Source of the DNA: Tannerellaceae bacterium
Lineage (GTDB): Bacteria > Bacteroidota > Bacteroidia > Bacteroidales > Tannerellaceae
Direction: 5' to 3'
Assembly: GCA_031288175.1 (NCBI GenBank)
Contig: JAITRW010000028.1
Span: 1-35,145 of the forward strand
DNA: 35,145 bases
Below, piece after piece: positions 7,578 through 16,066 of this stretch. Positions within the stretch are counted from its first letter, which is position 1. Every line of letters begins with the position of its first letter. The notes beneath the pieces are model-generated. The model worked only from the letters and a program-made list of their open reading frames with translations, was not told the origin of the DNA and did not search any database. Both the position numbers and the translations under genes were made by a program.

Positions 7578-8663
7578 ATGAACCTTCACATCAAACAAAT
7601 AGACCGGTATGTCATTCGGCAATTCCTGGGTACCTATCTCTTTGCCATTGCCTTGATACTGGCTATATCCGTTGTTTTTGATATTAATGAAAAGATAGAT
7701 CGTTTCCTCAACCCTGCGGTTCCCCTCCGTGCGATCATTGTGGATTACTATTTTAACTTTATTCCTTATTTCGCTAACCTTTTCAGTCCTCTTTTTACTT
7801 TTATTGCCGTCATTTTCTTTACTTCACGATTGGCCGATCGTTCCGAGATCATTGCCATACTTGCCGGAGGGATGAGTTTCCGGCGGCTCATGGTACCCTA
7901 TTTCTTTTCAGCAGCCCTTATTTCTTTAGCTACTTTTATTCTTAACTCATACGTTATCCCACCTGCCAACAAGGCGCGTATTGATTTCCAAAATACCTAT
8001 ATCCGAAATAAAAAGGTAAGTAATGCCAGCCATGTACAGATAGAGGCCGAACCTGGTATCATAGCTTATTTTGATAGATACGATGCCATTGCCGGTATGG
8101 GGTACCGCTTTTCCCTTGAACGTTTTCAGGATAAAAAACTCATATCCCGTCTTACAGCTAATTCTATCAAATATGATTCCCTCTACCGTTGGGTAATTAT
8201 GGATTATGCCATCCGTGATTTCGATGGCCTTCGCGAGACCATTACCCATGGTTCACGTTGTGACACATTTCTGGCTATACAACCTTCCGACTTTCTTATC
8301 TCTGTTAACGACTGTGAAACCATGACTACCCCTCAACTCGCCACCTATATCCAACGTCAGCGGCGCCGGGGTATTGCCAATATCCAAACTTTCGAAATAG
8401 AGTATCACAAACGTTTTGCCGGTATCATGGCTTCTTTCATTCTCACTACGATTGGCGTCAGCCTTTCTTCCCGCAAAGTTAAAGGGGGAATGGGAATACA
8501 CATAGGTATTGGAATAGCACTCAGTTTTTCTTACATCCTTTTTACCTCTATTTCTTCGTCTTTTGCCGTCAGTGGGGCTGTCATTCCATTTATTGCCGTG
8601 TGGATACCCAATATCCTTTATACTATCATTGCCCTTGTCCTTTACCGTTGCGCTCCTCGCTGA
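7578..8663 (+). CDS. LptF/LptG family LPS-export permease
   Basis: Inner-membrane subunit of the Lpt transporter, which extracts lipopolysaccharide and passes it to the periplasmic bridge with LptB and LptC. The 361 residues show the family layout: three N-terminal membrane segments (about 15-35, 60-82, 103-125), a long periplasmic beta-rich domain (about 130-275), and three C-terminal segments (about 280-300, 308-328, 335-356). DRYVIRQFLGTYLF and FANLFSPLFTFIAVIFFTSRLADRSEIIAILAGG correspond to the conserved YjgP/YjgQ N-terminus (quoted here in separate blocks DRYVIRQFLG and SRLADRSEIIAILAGG). LptF and LptG cannot be told apart here. It follows tgt by 1 base. lptC lies nearby on the other strand. 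Confidence 0.9.
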   Translation: MNLHIKQIDRYVIRQFLGTYLFAIALILAISVVFDINEKIDRFLNPAVPLRAIIVDYYFNFIPYFANLFSPLFTFIAVIFFTSRLADRSEIIAILAGGMSFRRLMVPYFFSAALISLATFILNSYVIPPANKARIDFQNTYIRNKKVSNASHVQIEAEPGIIAYFDRYDAIAGMGYRFSLERFQDKKLISRLTANSIKYDSLYRWVIMDYAIRDFDGLRETITHGSRCDTFLAIQPSDFLISVNDCETMTTPQLATYIQRQRRRGIANIQTFEIEYHKRFAGIMASFILTTIGVSLSSRKVKGGMGIHIGIGIALSFSYILFTSISSSFAVSGAVIPFIAVWIPNILYTIIALVLYRCAPR

Positions 8664-8693
8664 GAAAACTCTTTGATGCAAAAATAGTGTGAC

Positions 8694-9683
8694 CTAATTC
8701 TCGTAAAGAAGGGTAAGAATGGTTTCACCTACAGCGTGAAGGGTTTTAGGATCAATAATTTGAAGATTGTCGGAAGGGGTATGCCAATGGGAGGCAAAAC
8801 CTGTTTGGCTATCGGGATCGTAGTGGATGATGTCAATACAGGGGAAGCGGCGTCCTGCCATTACGTAGACATGGTCGTCGGTAATGGCGCCGCCTATCGC
8901 GTCGACGAAGTAACGTCCGTAACCTAAACGTCGAGCAGTATTCCATATTTTTTCTACAATGGGGGCAGCCTTGTGTACCGATAACCATTCCTTGAAGAAG
9001 CTTGCATCCTTTGCCCCTACCATATCCAGCAGAATACCATATTCCGCCCGATAATCTTTCACGTGCGGATTCTTTGCCCAGAATTGCGAACCCAAACACC
9101 AACTATCCGTCACATAAATCTCCTTGTCGAATGCCGGTACCCCGTAATCTTCTGCATCGAACAAGATGATATCTACTCCGACAGTCGGCGCCCGAAGGCC
9201 TAACTGACGAGATATCTCCAATAACACTCCACAACCACTTGCTCCGTCATCAGCTCCGTCAATGGGATGAAGATGGTTGGCAGTATCGGTGTCGTGGTCG
9301 GCGAAGGGACGGGAGTCCCAGTGAGCACAGAGGAGGATACGTTGAGCAAGATCAGGACGATATACTCCTACAATATTACGCGCCTGTAAACGAGTTCCGT
9401 CGTAAGCTTTCAGTTCGGCTTCTTGCACATGGACTTGTGCCCCATGTCGTTTCAACACGTCTACAAAAAATTCTCCGCAAGCACGGTGTGCTGCCGTGTT
9501 CGGCACCCTTGGTCCAAATGCAACCTGCTGTGCTACATAAACATAAGCACTATCTATATCGAATGTTACACTTGTAGAGGCGGCTATTGATGTAGCACTT
9601 GGCGGTGGAGTGGGAGGGAGTCTTACCTTATTTCCGCAGGCGCACAATCCACAAACAAAGACTACTACCAATATCCCTTTCAT
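8694..9683 (-). CDS. M28-family glutaminyl-peptide cyclotransferase (type II), lipoprotein
   Basis: Zinc enzyme that converts N-terminal Gln of exported proteins to pyroglutamate. The signal ends in the lipobox LCAC (C16), so it is probably a membrane-anchored periplasmic lipoprotein. An M28 fold is clear: H121 in AHWDSRPFAD, GADDGASG (D145/D146), FDAEDYG (E178), DDHVYV, and H301 in HWHTPSDN. The pattern of one zinc held by Asp, Glu and His, with WDSRP and DAEDYG, matches animal-type glutaminyl cyclases and the periplasmic enzyme known from Porphyromonas gingivalis rather than ordinary aminopeptidases. It overlaps lptC by 4 bases and ends the envelope unit. A plain M28 aminopeptidase is the alternative. 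Confidence 0.84.
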   Translation of the reverse strand: MKGILVVVFVCGLCACGNKVRLPPTPPPSATSIAASTSVTFDIDSAYVYVAQQVAFGPRVPNTAAHRACGEFFVDVLKRHGAQVHVQEAELKAYDGTRLQARNIVGVYRPDLAQRILLCAHWDSRPFADHDTDTANHLHPIDGADDGASGCGVLLEISRQLGLRAPTVGVDIILFDAEDYGVPAFDKEIYVTDSWCLGSQFWAKNPHVKDYRAEYGILLDMVGAKDASFFKEWLSVHKAAPIVEKIWNTARRLGYGRYFVDAIGGAITDDHVYVMAGRRFPCIDIIHYDPDSQTGFASHWHTPSDNLQIIDPKTLHAVGETILTLLYEN

Positions 9684-10267
9684 TGCTCTTCCACGATAAA
9701 AGTTCCTTGTGGTTGAAAGATGTTATAATCCGTCATCTGCTCGTTTGACTCAAAACCTTTACCTATTAATGTACGGTCGGCGCGTTCGATACGGATAGAA
9801 GAGTCCGAATAAAAACGCTTTCCTTTTCTGTCCCAATACAGTAATTCTGTTTCAAAACGTTCACCTTGCAGGTTGACGATTTTCACACTCCCTACCAACT
9901 TAGCCAATCCCTTCCTCTCCCATTGATAGGCTGTATCTGCCCGAATAGATGCTTCTACATTGAAAAGCGAGTCGAACCGCTCAATATAAATTCCCCGCGG
10001 ACAATACAGATAGGGTTCCGAAGCTTTGTCGAATATCAATACTTCCGGCGCTTGTAGGCGGAAACGTGTCATCCCCGAATCGGAAATAAGCGACGACATA
10101 TCCGTTGTACGCAAGGTATAACTATGATCCGGATCAAACACTACTTCTACCAATTCGTGTCCTTTATCTCTTCCTCCGCACGATATATGCAGAAACCCTA
10201 AAAATAACAATGCGGGCAAAGTAAGATACCTTACCCGTACCCGCATCGTCCATTTGCACGGAACCAT
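9680..10267 (-). CDS. lptC: LPS export periplasmic protein LptC
   Basis: Membrane-anchored periplasmic component that relays LPS from the LptBFG permease to the LptA bridge. The 195 residues begin with a signal ending in a lipobox (HISC, C30), so it appears to be a lipoprotein, as in other Bacteroidota LptC/YrbK proteins. The rest is the beta-rich LptC repeat fold, for example FRLQAPEVLIFDKASEPYLYCP in short blocks FRLQAPEV and YCPRGIYIERFD, then LYWDRKGKRFYSD and KGFESNEQMTDYNI. M8 (10246) is an alternative start with a more usual signal length. It begins 7 bases after the TPR gene and overlaps the cyclase by 4 bases. The motif LYWD...FYSD is a strong family marker. Confidence 0.87.
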   Translation of the reverse strand: MVPCKWTMRVRVRYLTLPALLFLGFLHISCGGRDKGHELVEVVFDPDHSYTLRTTDMSSLISDSGMTRFRLQAPEVLIFDKASEPYLYCPRGIYIERFDSLFNVEASIRADTAYQWERKGLAKLVGSVKIVNLQGERFETELLYWDRKGKRFYSDSSIRIERADRTLIGKGFESNEQMTDYNIFQPQGTFIVEEQ

Positions 10268-10274
10268 ACTTAGG

Positions 10275-11639
10275 TCAACGTACCGTTACCCGCTCGTTGA
10301 TCCAACCACCGACAATGAAAGGCTGTCCTTTGTCAAGTTCAGGATGCATGAAGATATCTTCCGTTGAGGGCAGGTATTCATGGTAGGTGGCGATCAAGCG
10401 GCGTGCATCGTCGGCAATAGAAGGGTCGACTTGTCGTGCCTTTTCGAATTTGTCAATGGCCGCGTAATATACAGTCCGTGCCAATACGGCATCGTCGGGA
10501 TAAACTTGTTTGGCCGAAGAAGCGTACATGTTACCCATAAGCAAGTAAGCGTTCCCATAATTAGGGTTATGTTCTAGTACTTTGTGCGCATATTGCCGCG
10601 CTCTATGCAAGCTGTGCTGTTCAAACATCAACAAGGCAATCATGTAATAATCATCTGCCTTGGCTTCATCTTCCGCTTCCAATGAAGCAGCCTCTTCAAG
10701 ATACCGGATGGCCAGCTCGAAATTTTTGTCCCGAACAGCTTGTTTTCCTAACCCGATAGCCGATTCAGCGGTTGGTTCGTTCACATGTACGTAACGGGAA
10801 GCTACAAAATAAGCATCAATCTCCGTACACTTTACCCGTTTAAGTAATGCTAAGGAAGCTTTCAGGTAATCCATATCTTCTTGGTTCTCCTCTATCTTAC
10901 TTGCGTACAAGTTTTGCAACGTTTCGCAGTCAGCTGCCCCACTACCGGCAAAATGTACGTCAATAGAAGCTTTATAAGCCTTCACCGTTTCTTGCGTTTT
11001 AGAGTCTTTTGCGGTCTGTGCCACGTCTAACTGAGCATCAAGGATAGCAGAAGATCGCATGTAATCTTTGATGAATTGTTCTTTATGACTGGCATCTTGA
11101 AGCAATAATTTGGTTGACGCAAAAACAAATAAAGCAACCGTTAACGGCTCTGTTTTATTATCATATTGATCAAGGGCTACGATCAACCAATCACGCAACA
11201 ATTTCGGATCAATGTTTTCTTCTTTGTATTGAATGTAATCCTGTGCCTTGTGTCCGAGTATCCAATCTGTGCCGTACCGGCGATCATTTCCAAAATATTT
11301 TACACGTTGATCATACATCTTCATCAGGTCGTCTATCAAGGCGTTCTTTTTAGCCGCGTCATTCTCATTGGCTATGCGCCATGCGAAGATACGCGCACCA
11401 TGCAGGTAGATGTCTTTGTGTGCACCGGGGCATTCCAGATAAGCTTTTTCCCAGAAAGGAAACGCATCTTGATAATTACCTGCTTTGGCGTAAGGAATAA
11501 ACAAACTGATGTTTGTGATACAACGCACACTATCTTCCCCATGCCCAAAAGGCGTTTCACTTTCCACACCTGTCTGTGCGCCTACACTTGTTGCCAATGC
11601 CGTCAAGCCTGTCAACACCCACAAAAACCTCGTCTTCAT
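10275..11639 (-). CDS. Secreted TPR-repeat protein of the lptC cluster
   Basis: Exported 454-residue protein of unknown function. A signal peptide (about 1-21) ends SVGA before QTGVE. The C-terminal part (about 295-420) has tetratricopeptide helices such as ELAIRYLEEAASLE, RARQYAHKVLEHNPNYGNAY and KFEKARQVDPS, suggesting a periplasmic protein-protein scaffold. The N-terminal half (DAFPFWEKAYLECPGAHKDI) is also helical. As I recall, related proteins are found next to lptC and coaX in other Bacteroidales, pointing to an envelope-assembly role; that is inference. Its mature N-terminus would be Gln. It follows the outer-membrane protein gene by 41 bases and precedes lptC by 7. Confidence 0.8.
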   Translation of the reverse strand: MKTRFLWVLTGLTALATSVGAQTGVESETPFGHGEDSVRCITNISLFIPYAKAGNYQDAFPFWEKAYLECPGAHKDIYLHGARIFAWRIANENDAAKKNALIDDLMKMYDQRVKYFGNDRRYGTDWILGHKAQDYIQYKEENIDPKLLRDWLIVALDQYDNKTEPLTVALFVFASTKLLLQDASHKEQFIKDYMRSSAILDAQLDVAQTAKDSKTQETVKAYKASIDVHFAGSGAADCETLQNLYASKIEENQEDMDYLKASLALLKRVKCTEIDAYFVASRYVHVNEPTAESAIGLGKQAVRDKNFELAIRYLEEAASLEAEDEAKADDYYMIALLMFEQHSLHRARQYAHKVLEHNPNYGNAYLLMGNMYASSAKQVYPDDAVLARTVYYAAIDKFEKARQVDPSIADDARRLIATYHEYLPSTEDIFMHPELDKGQPFIVGGWINERVTVR

Positions 11640-11680
11640 TTCCTTTAGACTTTGTATTAATATTATAGCTAACTTCTGTT

Positions 11681-12949
11681 TTATCGCATCTTCAACTTAT
11701 AGAACCACATTTCGTTGAACGTAAAATTCAATGAGAACCGCAAATAATCTTCCGACACCATACCCTTTAATTCCGGTCTCACCTGCACATACTGTACTGC
11801 CACATTGATTATCGACCGGTGATCGTCTACCCCATAACCTGTGCGAACCGGAAACCCTAATCCGATCCCAACTCCATATTCTCGATAACCATGCATTCCC
11901 TGTTCACCCATGTCCGCTTCCGCATATGAATTGGCATAGTGTCCTCCTATTCGATACTTCATCCGTTGGAAAAAACTGCGCCCCACGGCGTCCGGTATGT
12001 ATTCTATACCAGCTCCAATCCGCATCCTGTCCCGTAAGTTATCTCCTTCAAAGGCCACTTTGCCCCATTCTTCGAACCGTGCATCGGCACTTACGGTCAA
12101 CTGATTTTCTTTGACAAAGGAAAACCCGAAACCGTATGATTTTGGCAAGCTAAACTTTCCTTCCAGTGTATCCGTTTCCACATATCCACTTGCCGTACTA
12201 ACACCTACTTGCTGCTCTTCATATAACTCTGTGGTCAGTTTTTGTGTCGGCGCATATATTGCTCCCAATATTAACCGATTATTCTTTCCCAAAGGTTGGG
12301 TATACTGAACCCCTGTTTCCCATTTAATACTTCGTACTTCTAAATAACGTGTGTTGACGACATTTAAGGCCTCGCTATTCGAAAATGTTACATTGCGCTG
12401 GTGGCTTACATTTCCGAACAGGTAACCTCCATTTATCCCAATAGACAACCGTTTCCGCCAAGGTTCCCAAGATACCCCTCCATATGCTTCTGTCAATCCT
12501 CCTGTCCCGACGAAACTCGTTATCCCTACTTCCTGTTCTTCCCCTACAAACCGATAACCTACATGTGAAAACGGTAATAAACCGGCACTCATTGCTACGC
12601 CTGGGAATAACCGGAATAACATCGCCATGTATTCGACATTCCCATTATTGTTTTTCTCCCGAATATCTTCCTGTGTAAACCATGACAGCTGAGCATGCAC
12701 TCCGAAATCAAAGATAAACGTCAACGAGTCTACTGCCGAATACGAAGCCGGATTGAGTACATTCACCTGTTTACCGCTCCGTAGCCCGATCCCCGTTCCT
12801 CCCATAGCCCGACCTGCGGCAAAGGAACGGTCCGCCAACTCTCCATACCCGAATCGTGTATAAGGAGAATTGGTGTTATTTTGCGCTGTTGCCGAAAGGC
12901 AGATCATCACACCGACACAAAACCGGACGCCACCTTTTACGTTCAACAT
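11681..12949 (-). CDS. Outer-membrane beta-barrel protein (FadL-like conserved protein)
   Basis: Predicted 422-residue outer-membrane barrel. A signal peptide (about 1-22) ends SATA before QNNTNSPYTRFG. The opening NSPYTRFGYGEL...GRAMGGTGIGLR...VNVLNPASYSA is the start of a conserved Bacteroidota family resembling FadL/PorV transport barrels. Alternating hydrophobic strands and many aromatic residues follow, and the terminal strand YLRFSLNFTF is barrel-like, though the protein continues about ten residues further. The cargo is unknown. It overlaps coaX by 7 bases, so translation may be coupled. Its mature N-terminus would be Gln. Barrel and location are confident; the function is not. Confidence 0.8.
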   Translation of the reverse strand: MLNVKGGVRFCVGVMICLSATAQNNTNSPYTRFGYGELADRSFAAGRAMGGTGIGLRSGKQVNVLNPASYSAVDSLTFIFDFGVHAQLSWFTQEDIREKNNNGNVEYMAMLFRLFPGVAMSAGLLPFSHVGYRFVGEEQEVGITSFVGTGGLTEAYGGVSWEPWRKRLSIGINGGYLFGNVSHQRNVTFSNSEALNVVNTRYLEVRSIKWETGVQYTQPLGKNNRLILGAIYAPTQKLTTELYEEQQVGVSTASGYVETDTLEGKFSLPKSYGFGFSFVKENQLTVSADARFEEWGKVAFEGDNLRDRMRIGAGIEYIPDAVGRSFFQRMKYRIGGHYANSYAEADMGEQGMHGYREYGVGIGLGFPVRTGYGVDDHRSIINVAVQYVQVRPELKGMVSEDYLRFSLNFTFNEMWFYKLKMR

Positions 12950-13737
12950 AGGGTGTATTCCAATATCCTATTCAATCCTTTCAATACTAAATGGCCATCT
13001 ACAATAAAACGTCGCTCGCTTGCAAAGGTACAACCCTTTTTCGCTTGCTTGCCGTCGAAAAGTTCTTTTTTCACCAACCTTTCCAAAAAGTTAGCATGTC
13101 CCCCCGTTAAAAGGACGATCGCTTCCGGATATCTCAGCCACATTCTTTGTATGTACCCTATTATTTCATACACTATCCCATTCACTACCCCTGCGCGGAT
13201 AGCCTCTTTTGTTGTCTGTCCAATGTGTCCCACCGTCAATTCGCGCGAACCTTCATCCGTCAGCGGTAATTGTGTCGTGAATGCGTGCAAGGCACGGAAA
13301 CGAGTTGTCAGTCCCGGCGATATGGATCCCCCTGCGTATACTCCTTTCGCTTCAACTACCTCAAACGTCATTGCCGTCCCCACGTCTATTACCAATATGT
13401 CTTGATCCGGATATAGACAGGCTGCACCGACAGTAGCCGCCAAACGATCTCGTCCCAAAGTTTCAGGAGGAAAATACCGTACCTCCAGCGGCACCTCCGT
13501 CATGTTATCGAATATTTTTATTGTCCCCTTGACCTTTCCTTCCAACCTTTCCCGCATACTTGCCTCACCACCTGTCACCGACGATATTATCGTAGCTTTC
13601 GGTCCGTAAAGTTTCACGATATCTATCAGCCCCTTTATATCTTCCCCCTTGCACACTGTGCTGTGTATTAAGCGTCCCGCTTCGTCAAACACCCCTCCTT
13701 TTGTGCACGTGTTCCCTTGTTCAACTACTATATTCAT
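12943..13737 (-). CDS. coaX: Type III pantothenate kinase
   Basis: Phosphorylates pantothenate in the first committed step of coenzyme A synthesis; the type III enzyme is cytosolic, potassium dependent and not feedback-inhibited by CoA. The 264 residues show ASKHA-fold motifs: the N-terminal phosphate loop VVEQGNTCTKGGVF, GRDRLAATVGA (D97), the phosphate-2 loop IDVGTAMTFEVV (D118) and GGSISPGLTTRFRALH. The first acidic residue is Glu (E6), where the well-studied enzymes have Asp. It sits 15 bases after murI and overlaps the outer-membrane protein gene by 7 bases, inside an otherwise envelope-directed unit. Confidence 0.93.
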   Translation of the reverse strand: MNIVVEQGNTCTKGGVFDEAGRLIHSTVCKGEDIKGLIDIVKLYGPKATIISSVTGGEASMRERLEGKVKGTIKIFDNMTEVPLEVRYFPPETLGRDRLAATVGAACLYPDQDILVIDVGTAMTFEVVEAKGVYAGGSISPGLTTRFRALHAFTTQLPLTDEGSRELTVGHIGQTTKEAIRAGVVNGIVYEIIGYIQRMWLRYPEAIVLLTGGHANFLERLVKKELFDGKQAKKGCTFASERRFIVDGHLVLKGLNRILEYTLC

Positions 13738-13752
13738 CGTTCGTCGGCTTTG

Positions 13753-14571
13753 TCACAGTTCACACCACTCACCTTGTACGGTTTCTCCTAAAAATCGCCC
13801 TGCTACTTCCGAGAATCGCCCTGTTGATTCCGTTGTCAGGAAACGCCTGCTACCCCCTTTCGACAGTCGCTGTTCCATTTCCGGATGACGGTACAAGTAG
13901 TCTTGCAATCGTTCCGCTACATGTTCTCCCTGCGACAACACATTTACCCCCTTCGGTAAATGCTGCTCTATCAGCCTCGTCAATAATGGGTAATGTGTAC
14001 AACCCAACACCAATGTATCAATTTTCTTATCTGCCGCCAAGATGTGCTTAATGTGTCGATGCACGAAGAAGGCCGCACCCTTCCCTGAAGTCTCATTGTT
14101 TTCTACCAACGGCACCCACAACGGACAGGCTTCCATAGTCACTTGTATTTGCCCTCCATACATTTTTGCGATTTCCATTTCATAGGAACCGGATGACACT
14201 GTCCCCTCTGTCCCTAACACACCTATATGCTTTGTGACGGTCATGTTCCCGATAGCTTCCACAGTCGGACGTATTACCCCTAATACACGTTGTTCGCTTC
14301 CCAAACCCGGTAAGTCGTGCGTTTGAATAGTTCGTAATGCCTTGGACGAGGCTGTGTTACAAGCTATAATGACCAGAGAACAGTTTTCGGCGAACAAATG
14401 GATAACAGCTTCCCGCGTGAACCGATAGACCGTCTCAAACGATCGTCCCCCATAAGGAGCACGTGCATTATCCCCTAAATAAATATAATCATATATCGGT
14501 AACAACCTTCGGATCCGGTCGAAAATAGTCAATCCTCCGTAACCCGAATCGAACAACCCTATTGCCCCCAC
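13753..14571 (-). CDS. murI: Glutamate racemase
   Basis: Cofactor-independent racemase supplying D-glutamate for the peptidoglycan stem peptide. The two catalytic cysteines are present: C71 in ACNTAS and C191 in GCTHYPLL, with H193 next to the second and the N-terminal FDSGYGGLT containing D8. YLGDNARAPYG and EACPLWVPLVE are further family blocks. At 272 residues the length is normal. It starts 27 bases after skp and ends 15 bases before coaX. The start MGAIGLFDSG places the first strand right at the N-terminus, as usual. Confidence 0.95.
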   Translation of the reverse strand: MGAIGLFDSGYGGLTIFDRIRRLLPIYDYIYLGDNARAPYGGRSFETVYRFTREAVIHLFAENCSLVIIACNTASSKALRTIQTHDLPGLGSEQRVLGVIRPTVEAIGNMTVTKHIGVLGTEGTVSSGSYEMEIAKMYGGQIQVTMEACPLWVPLVENNETSGKGAAFFVHRHIKHILAADKKIDTLVLGCTHYPLLTRLIEQHLPKGVNVLSQGEHVAERLQDYLYRHPEMEQRLSKGGSRRFLTTESTGRFSEVAGRFLGETVQGEWCEL

Positions 14572-14598
14572 AGTTGTAAAGGCTTGTATAGTGTGTAC

Positions 14599-15114
14599 CT
14601 ACAAACCTAATTTCGCTTTCACTTTAGCCGTCAGATCCTCTGCGTCCGGCCCCGTATATAAGATAGCGCCAGGATTTAGAATGTACGTCAATCCGGCTTC
14701 TGTGCCTACGGCATGAATAGCATCCACCATTTTTTGTTGAATGGGCTTGTATAATTCCTCCTGCTTTTTTGGAACATCCTGTTGCGCCATTTGGTAGACG
14801 TTTTCCATCCGTCCTTGTATATCTTGCAACTCTCTCATCCGTTGGAGCTTGATATTTTCCGTCAAAGAATCCTGCTGTGTCAGGAATGTCTGGTACTTTT
14901 TGTCGTACTCTTGTTGCATCAATTCTAGCTCTCTCTTGTATGATTCACTCAAATCGGCCAGCTTTTTTTCCATCTCACCAAGTTCCGGCATAGCTGTCAG
15001 TATGTCTTGTGTGTTGACGTATCCGATTTTCACTTGCCCAAACCCCTTTTCCGGAAACAAGAAAATTATTGCCAATCCTATTAAAGTCACCCCTCTTACA
15101 GCCCCTTTCTTCAT
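14599..15114 (-). CDS. OmpH/Skp-family periplasmic chaperone
   Basis: Periplasmic holdase for unfolded outer-membrane proteins on their way to the BAM complex. The 171 residues start with a signal peptide ending KGFG before [13 protein letters not shown], the classic Skp/OmpH opening. A long charged coiled coil follows (about 45-130: [15 protein letters not shown]...[17 protein letters not shown]), then the closing strand region [15 protein letters not shown]. It is first in a seven-gene minus-strand unit with a well-formed promoter upstream. Bacteroidales often carry two tandem OmpH genes after bamA; only one is here and bamA is not adjacent. Mature N-terminus Gln is predicted. Confidence 0.88.
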   Translation of the reverse strand: MKKGAVRGVTLIGLAIIFLFPEKGFGQVKIGYVNTQDILTAMPELGEMEKKLADLSESYKRELELMQQEYDKKYQTFLTQQDSLTENIKLQRMRELQDIQGRMENVYQMAQQDVPKKQEELYKPIQQKMVDAIHAVGTEAGLTYILNPGAILYTGPDAEDLTAKVKAKLGL

Positions 15115-15154
15115 ATTCGTAATCCTTTTGTATTTACATACTCACTTCTGCGCC

Positions 15155-15185
15155 GCAAAGGTAACAAAGTTTCTAAGCCTGCAAA
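15155..15185 (-). promoter_or_regulatory. Promoter of the skp-murI-coaX-lptC-cyclase unit
   Basis: On the minus strand TTTG (15182-15185) is followed after 18 bases by TACCTTTGC (15155-15163), the full Bacteroidota -33/-7 pattern with nearly standard spacing. It lies about 40 bases upstream of the skp ATG. It is the best-formed promoter in the window and is divergent from the hisF promoter about 55 bases away. Confidence 0.75.
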
Positions 15186-15217
15186 TCCTTTTTTTTAAGG
15201 ATGCGGAGGGAAAAGTT

Positions 15218-15226
15218 TACCTTTGC
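15218..15226 (+). promoter_or_regulatory. Promoter -7 element of hisF
   Basis: TACCTTTGC exactly matches the Bacteroidota -7 consensus and lies 69 bases before the hisF ATG. No convincing -33 TTTG is present; a T-run occupies part of the region where it would be. Confidence 0.55.
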
Positions 15227-15295
15227 GGTAGTAGGTGCCTGTGCAGGGATGCGGCAAGCAAGCAAGGTGAATGGAGAAAAAGAGGGAAAAATGGC

Positions 15296-16054
15296 ATGTT
15301 AGCAAAAAGGATAGTGCCTTGTTTGGATGTGAAAGAGGGCGCGACTGTAAAAGGAGTAAAATTTGTGGACTTTCGCGATGCGGGAGACCCGGTAGAGTTG
15401 GGGGCGAAGTATAGCAGAGAGGGCGCGGACGAATTAGTCTATCTGGATATTACCGCTTCACATGAAGGGAGGAAGACTTTTACCGATGTAGTACGTCGAG
15501 TGGCCGCGGGAGTAAATATCCCTTTCACTGTAGGAGGAGGTATTAATGAGCTGGGAGATGTGGAACGTCTTTTGAATGCGGGAGCCGATAAAGTTTCTGT
15601 AAACTCTGCCGTTTTGCGTCATCCTGAACTGATTGAGGAGATTGCGAACCATTTCGGACGTCAAGTGTGTGTCGTAGCTATTGATGCCCGTATAGAAGGA
15701 GACGGTACATGGAAATGTTACTTAAATGGAGGGAGGGTAGCTACGGGGCGCGGTCTTTTCGAGTGGGCAGCGGAAGCCGAAAGCCGTGGCGCGGGCGAGA
15801 TCCTCTTTACCAGTATGACTCACGACGGAGTCAAAGAAGGCTACGCCAATGATGCCCTCGCCCATCTGGCCGATACCCTAAGTATTCCCGTCATCGCCTC
15901 CGGAGGCGCCGGCTCCAAAGCCCATTTCAGGGACGCTTTCCGGCAAGGTAAGTCAGATGCTGCGTTGGCGGCCAGTGTTTTTCATTTCGGAGAAATAGGT
16001 ATAGGCGAACTGAAAAGCTATCTGCAGGCAGAAGGAATAGCGGTGAGAAGTTAA
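15296..16054 (+). CDS. hisF: Imidazole glycerol phosphate synthase cyclase subunit HisF
   Basis: TIM-barrel subunit that, with ammonia from HisH, converts PRFAR to imidazole glycerol phosphate and AICAR in histidine biosynthesis. The 252 residues keep the catalytic acids D11 (CLDV) and D130 (AIDAR), and phosphate-binding glycine loops TVGGGI and [11 protein letters not shown] 15296 was chosen because [12 protein letters not shown] is the standard N-terminus; a reading frame open far upstream runs through the skp region and the promoter and is not used. A nearby ATG at 15291 reads only three codons. Unusually, no other his gene is adjacent: hisF is followed after 12 bases by a restriction-modification type gene. 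Confidence 0.95.
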   Translation: MLAKRIVPCLDVKEGATVKGVKFVDFRDAGDPVELGAKYSREGADELVYLDITASHEGRKTFTDVVRRVAAGVNIPFTVGGGINELGDVERLLNAGADKVSVNSAVLRHPELIEEIANHFGRQVCVVAIDARIEGDGTWKCYLNGGRVATGRGLFEWAAEAESRGAGEILFTSMTHDGVKEGYANDALAHLADTLSIPVIASGGAGSKAHFRDAFRQGKSDAALAASVFHFGEIGIGELKSYLQAEGIAVRS

Positions 16055-16066
16055 TTTGTGATACCC

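Noticed and set aside
8664-8693. Possible bidirectional terminator between the permease and cyclase genes.
   Set aside because: Only a 3-bp stem (GAG/CTC) is present, too weak to call.
14849-15295. Long 5' extension of the hisF frame.
   Set aside because: It runs antisense to skp and through both divergent promoters; the standard HisF N-terminus begins at 15296.
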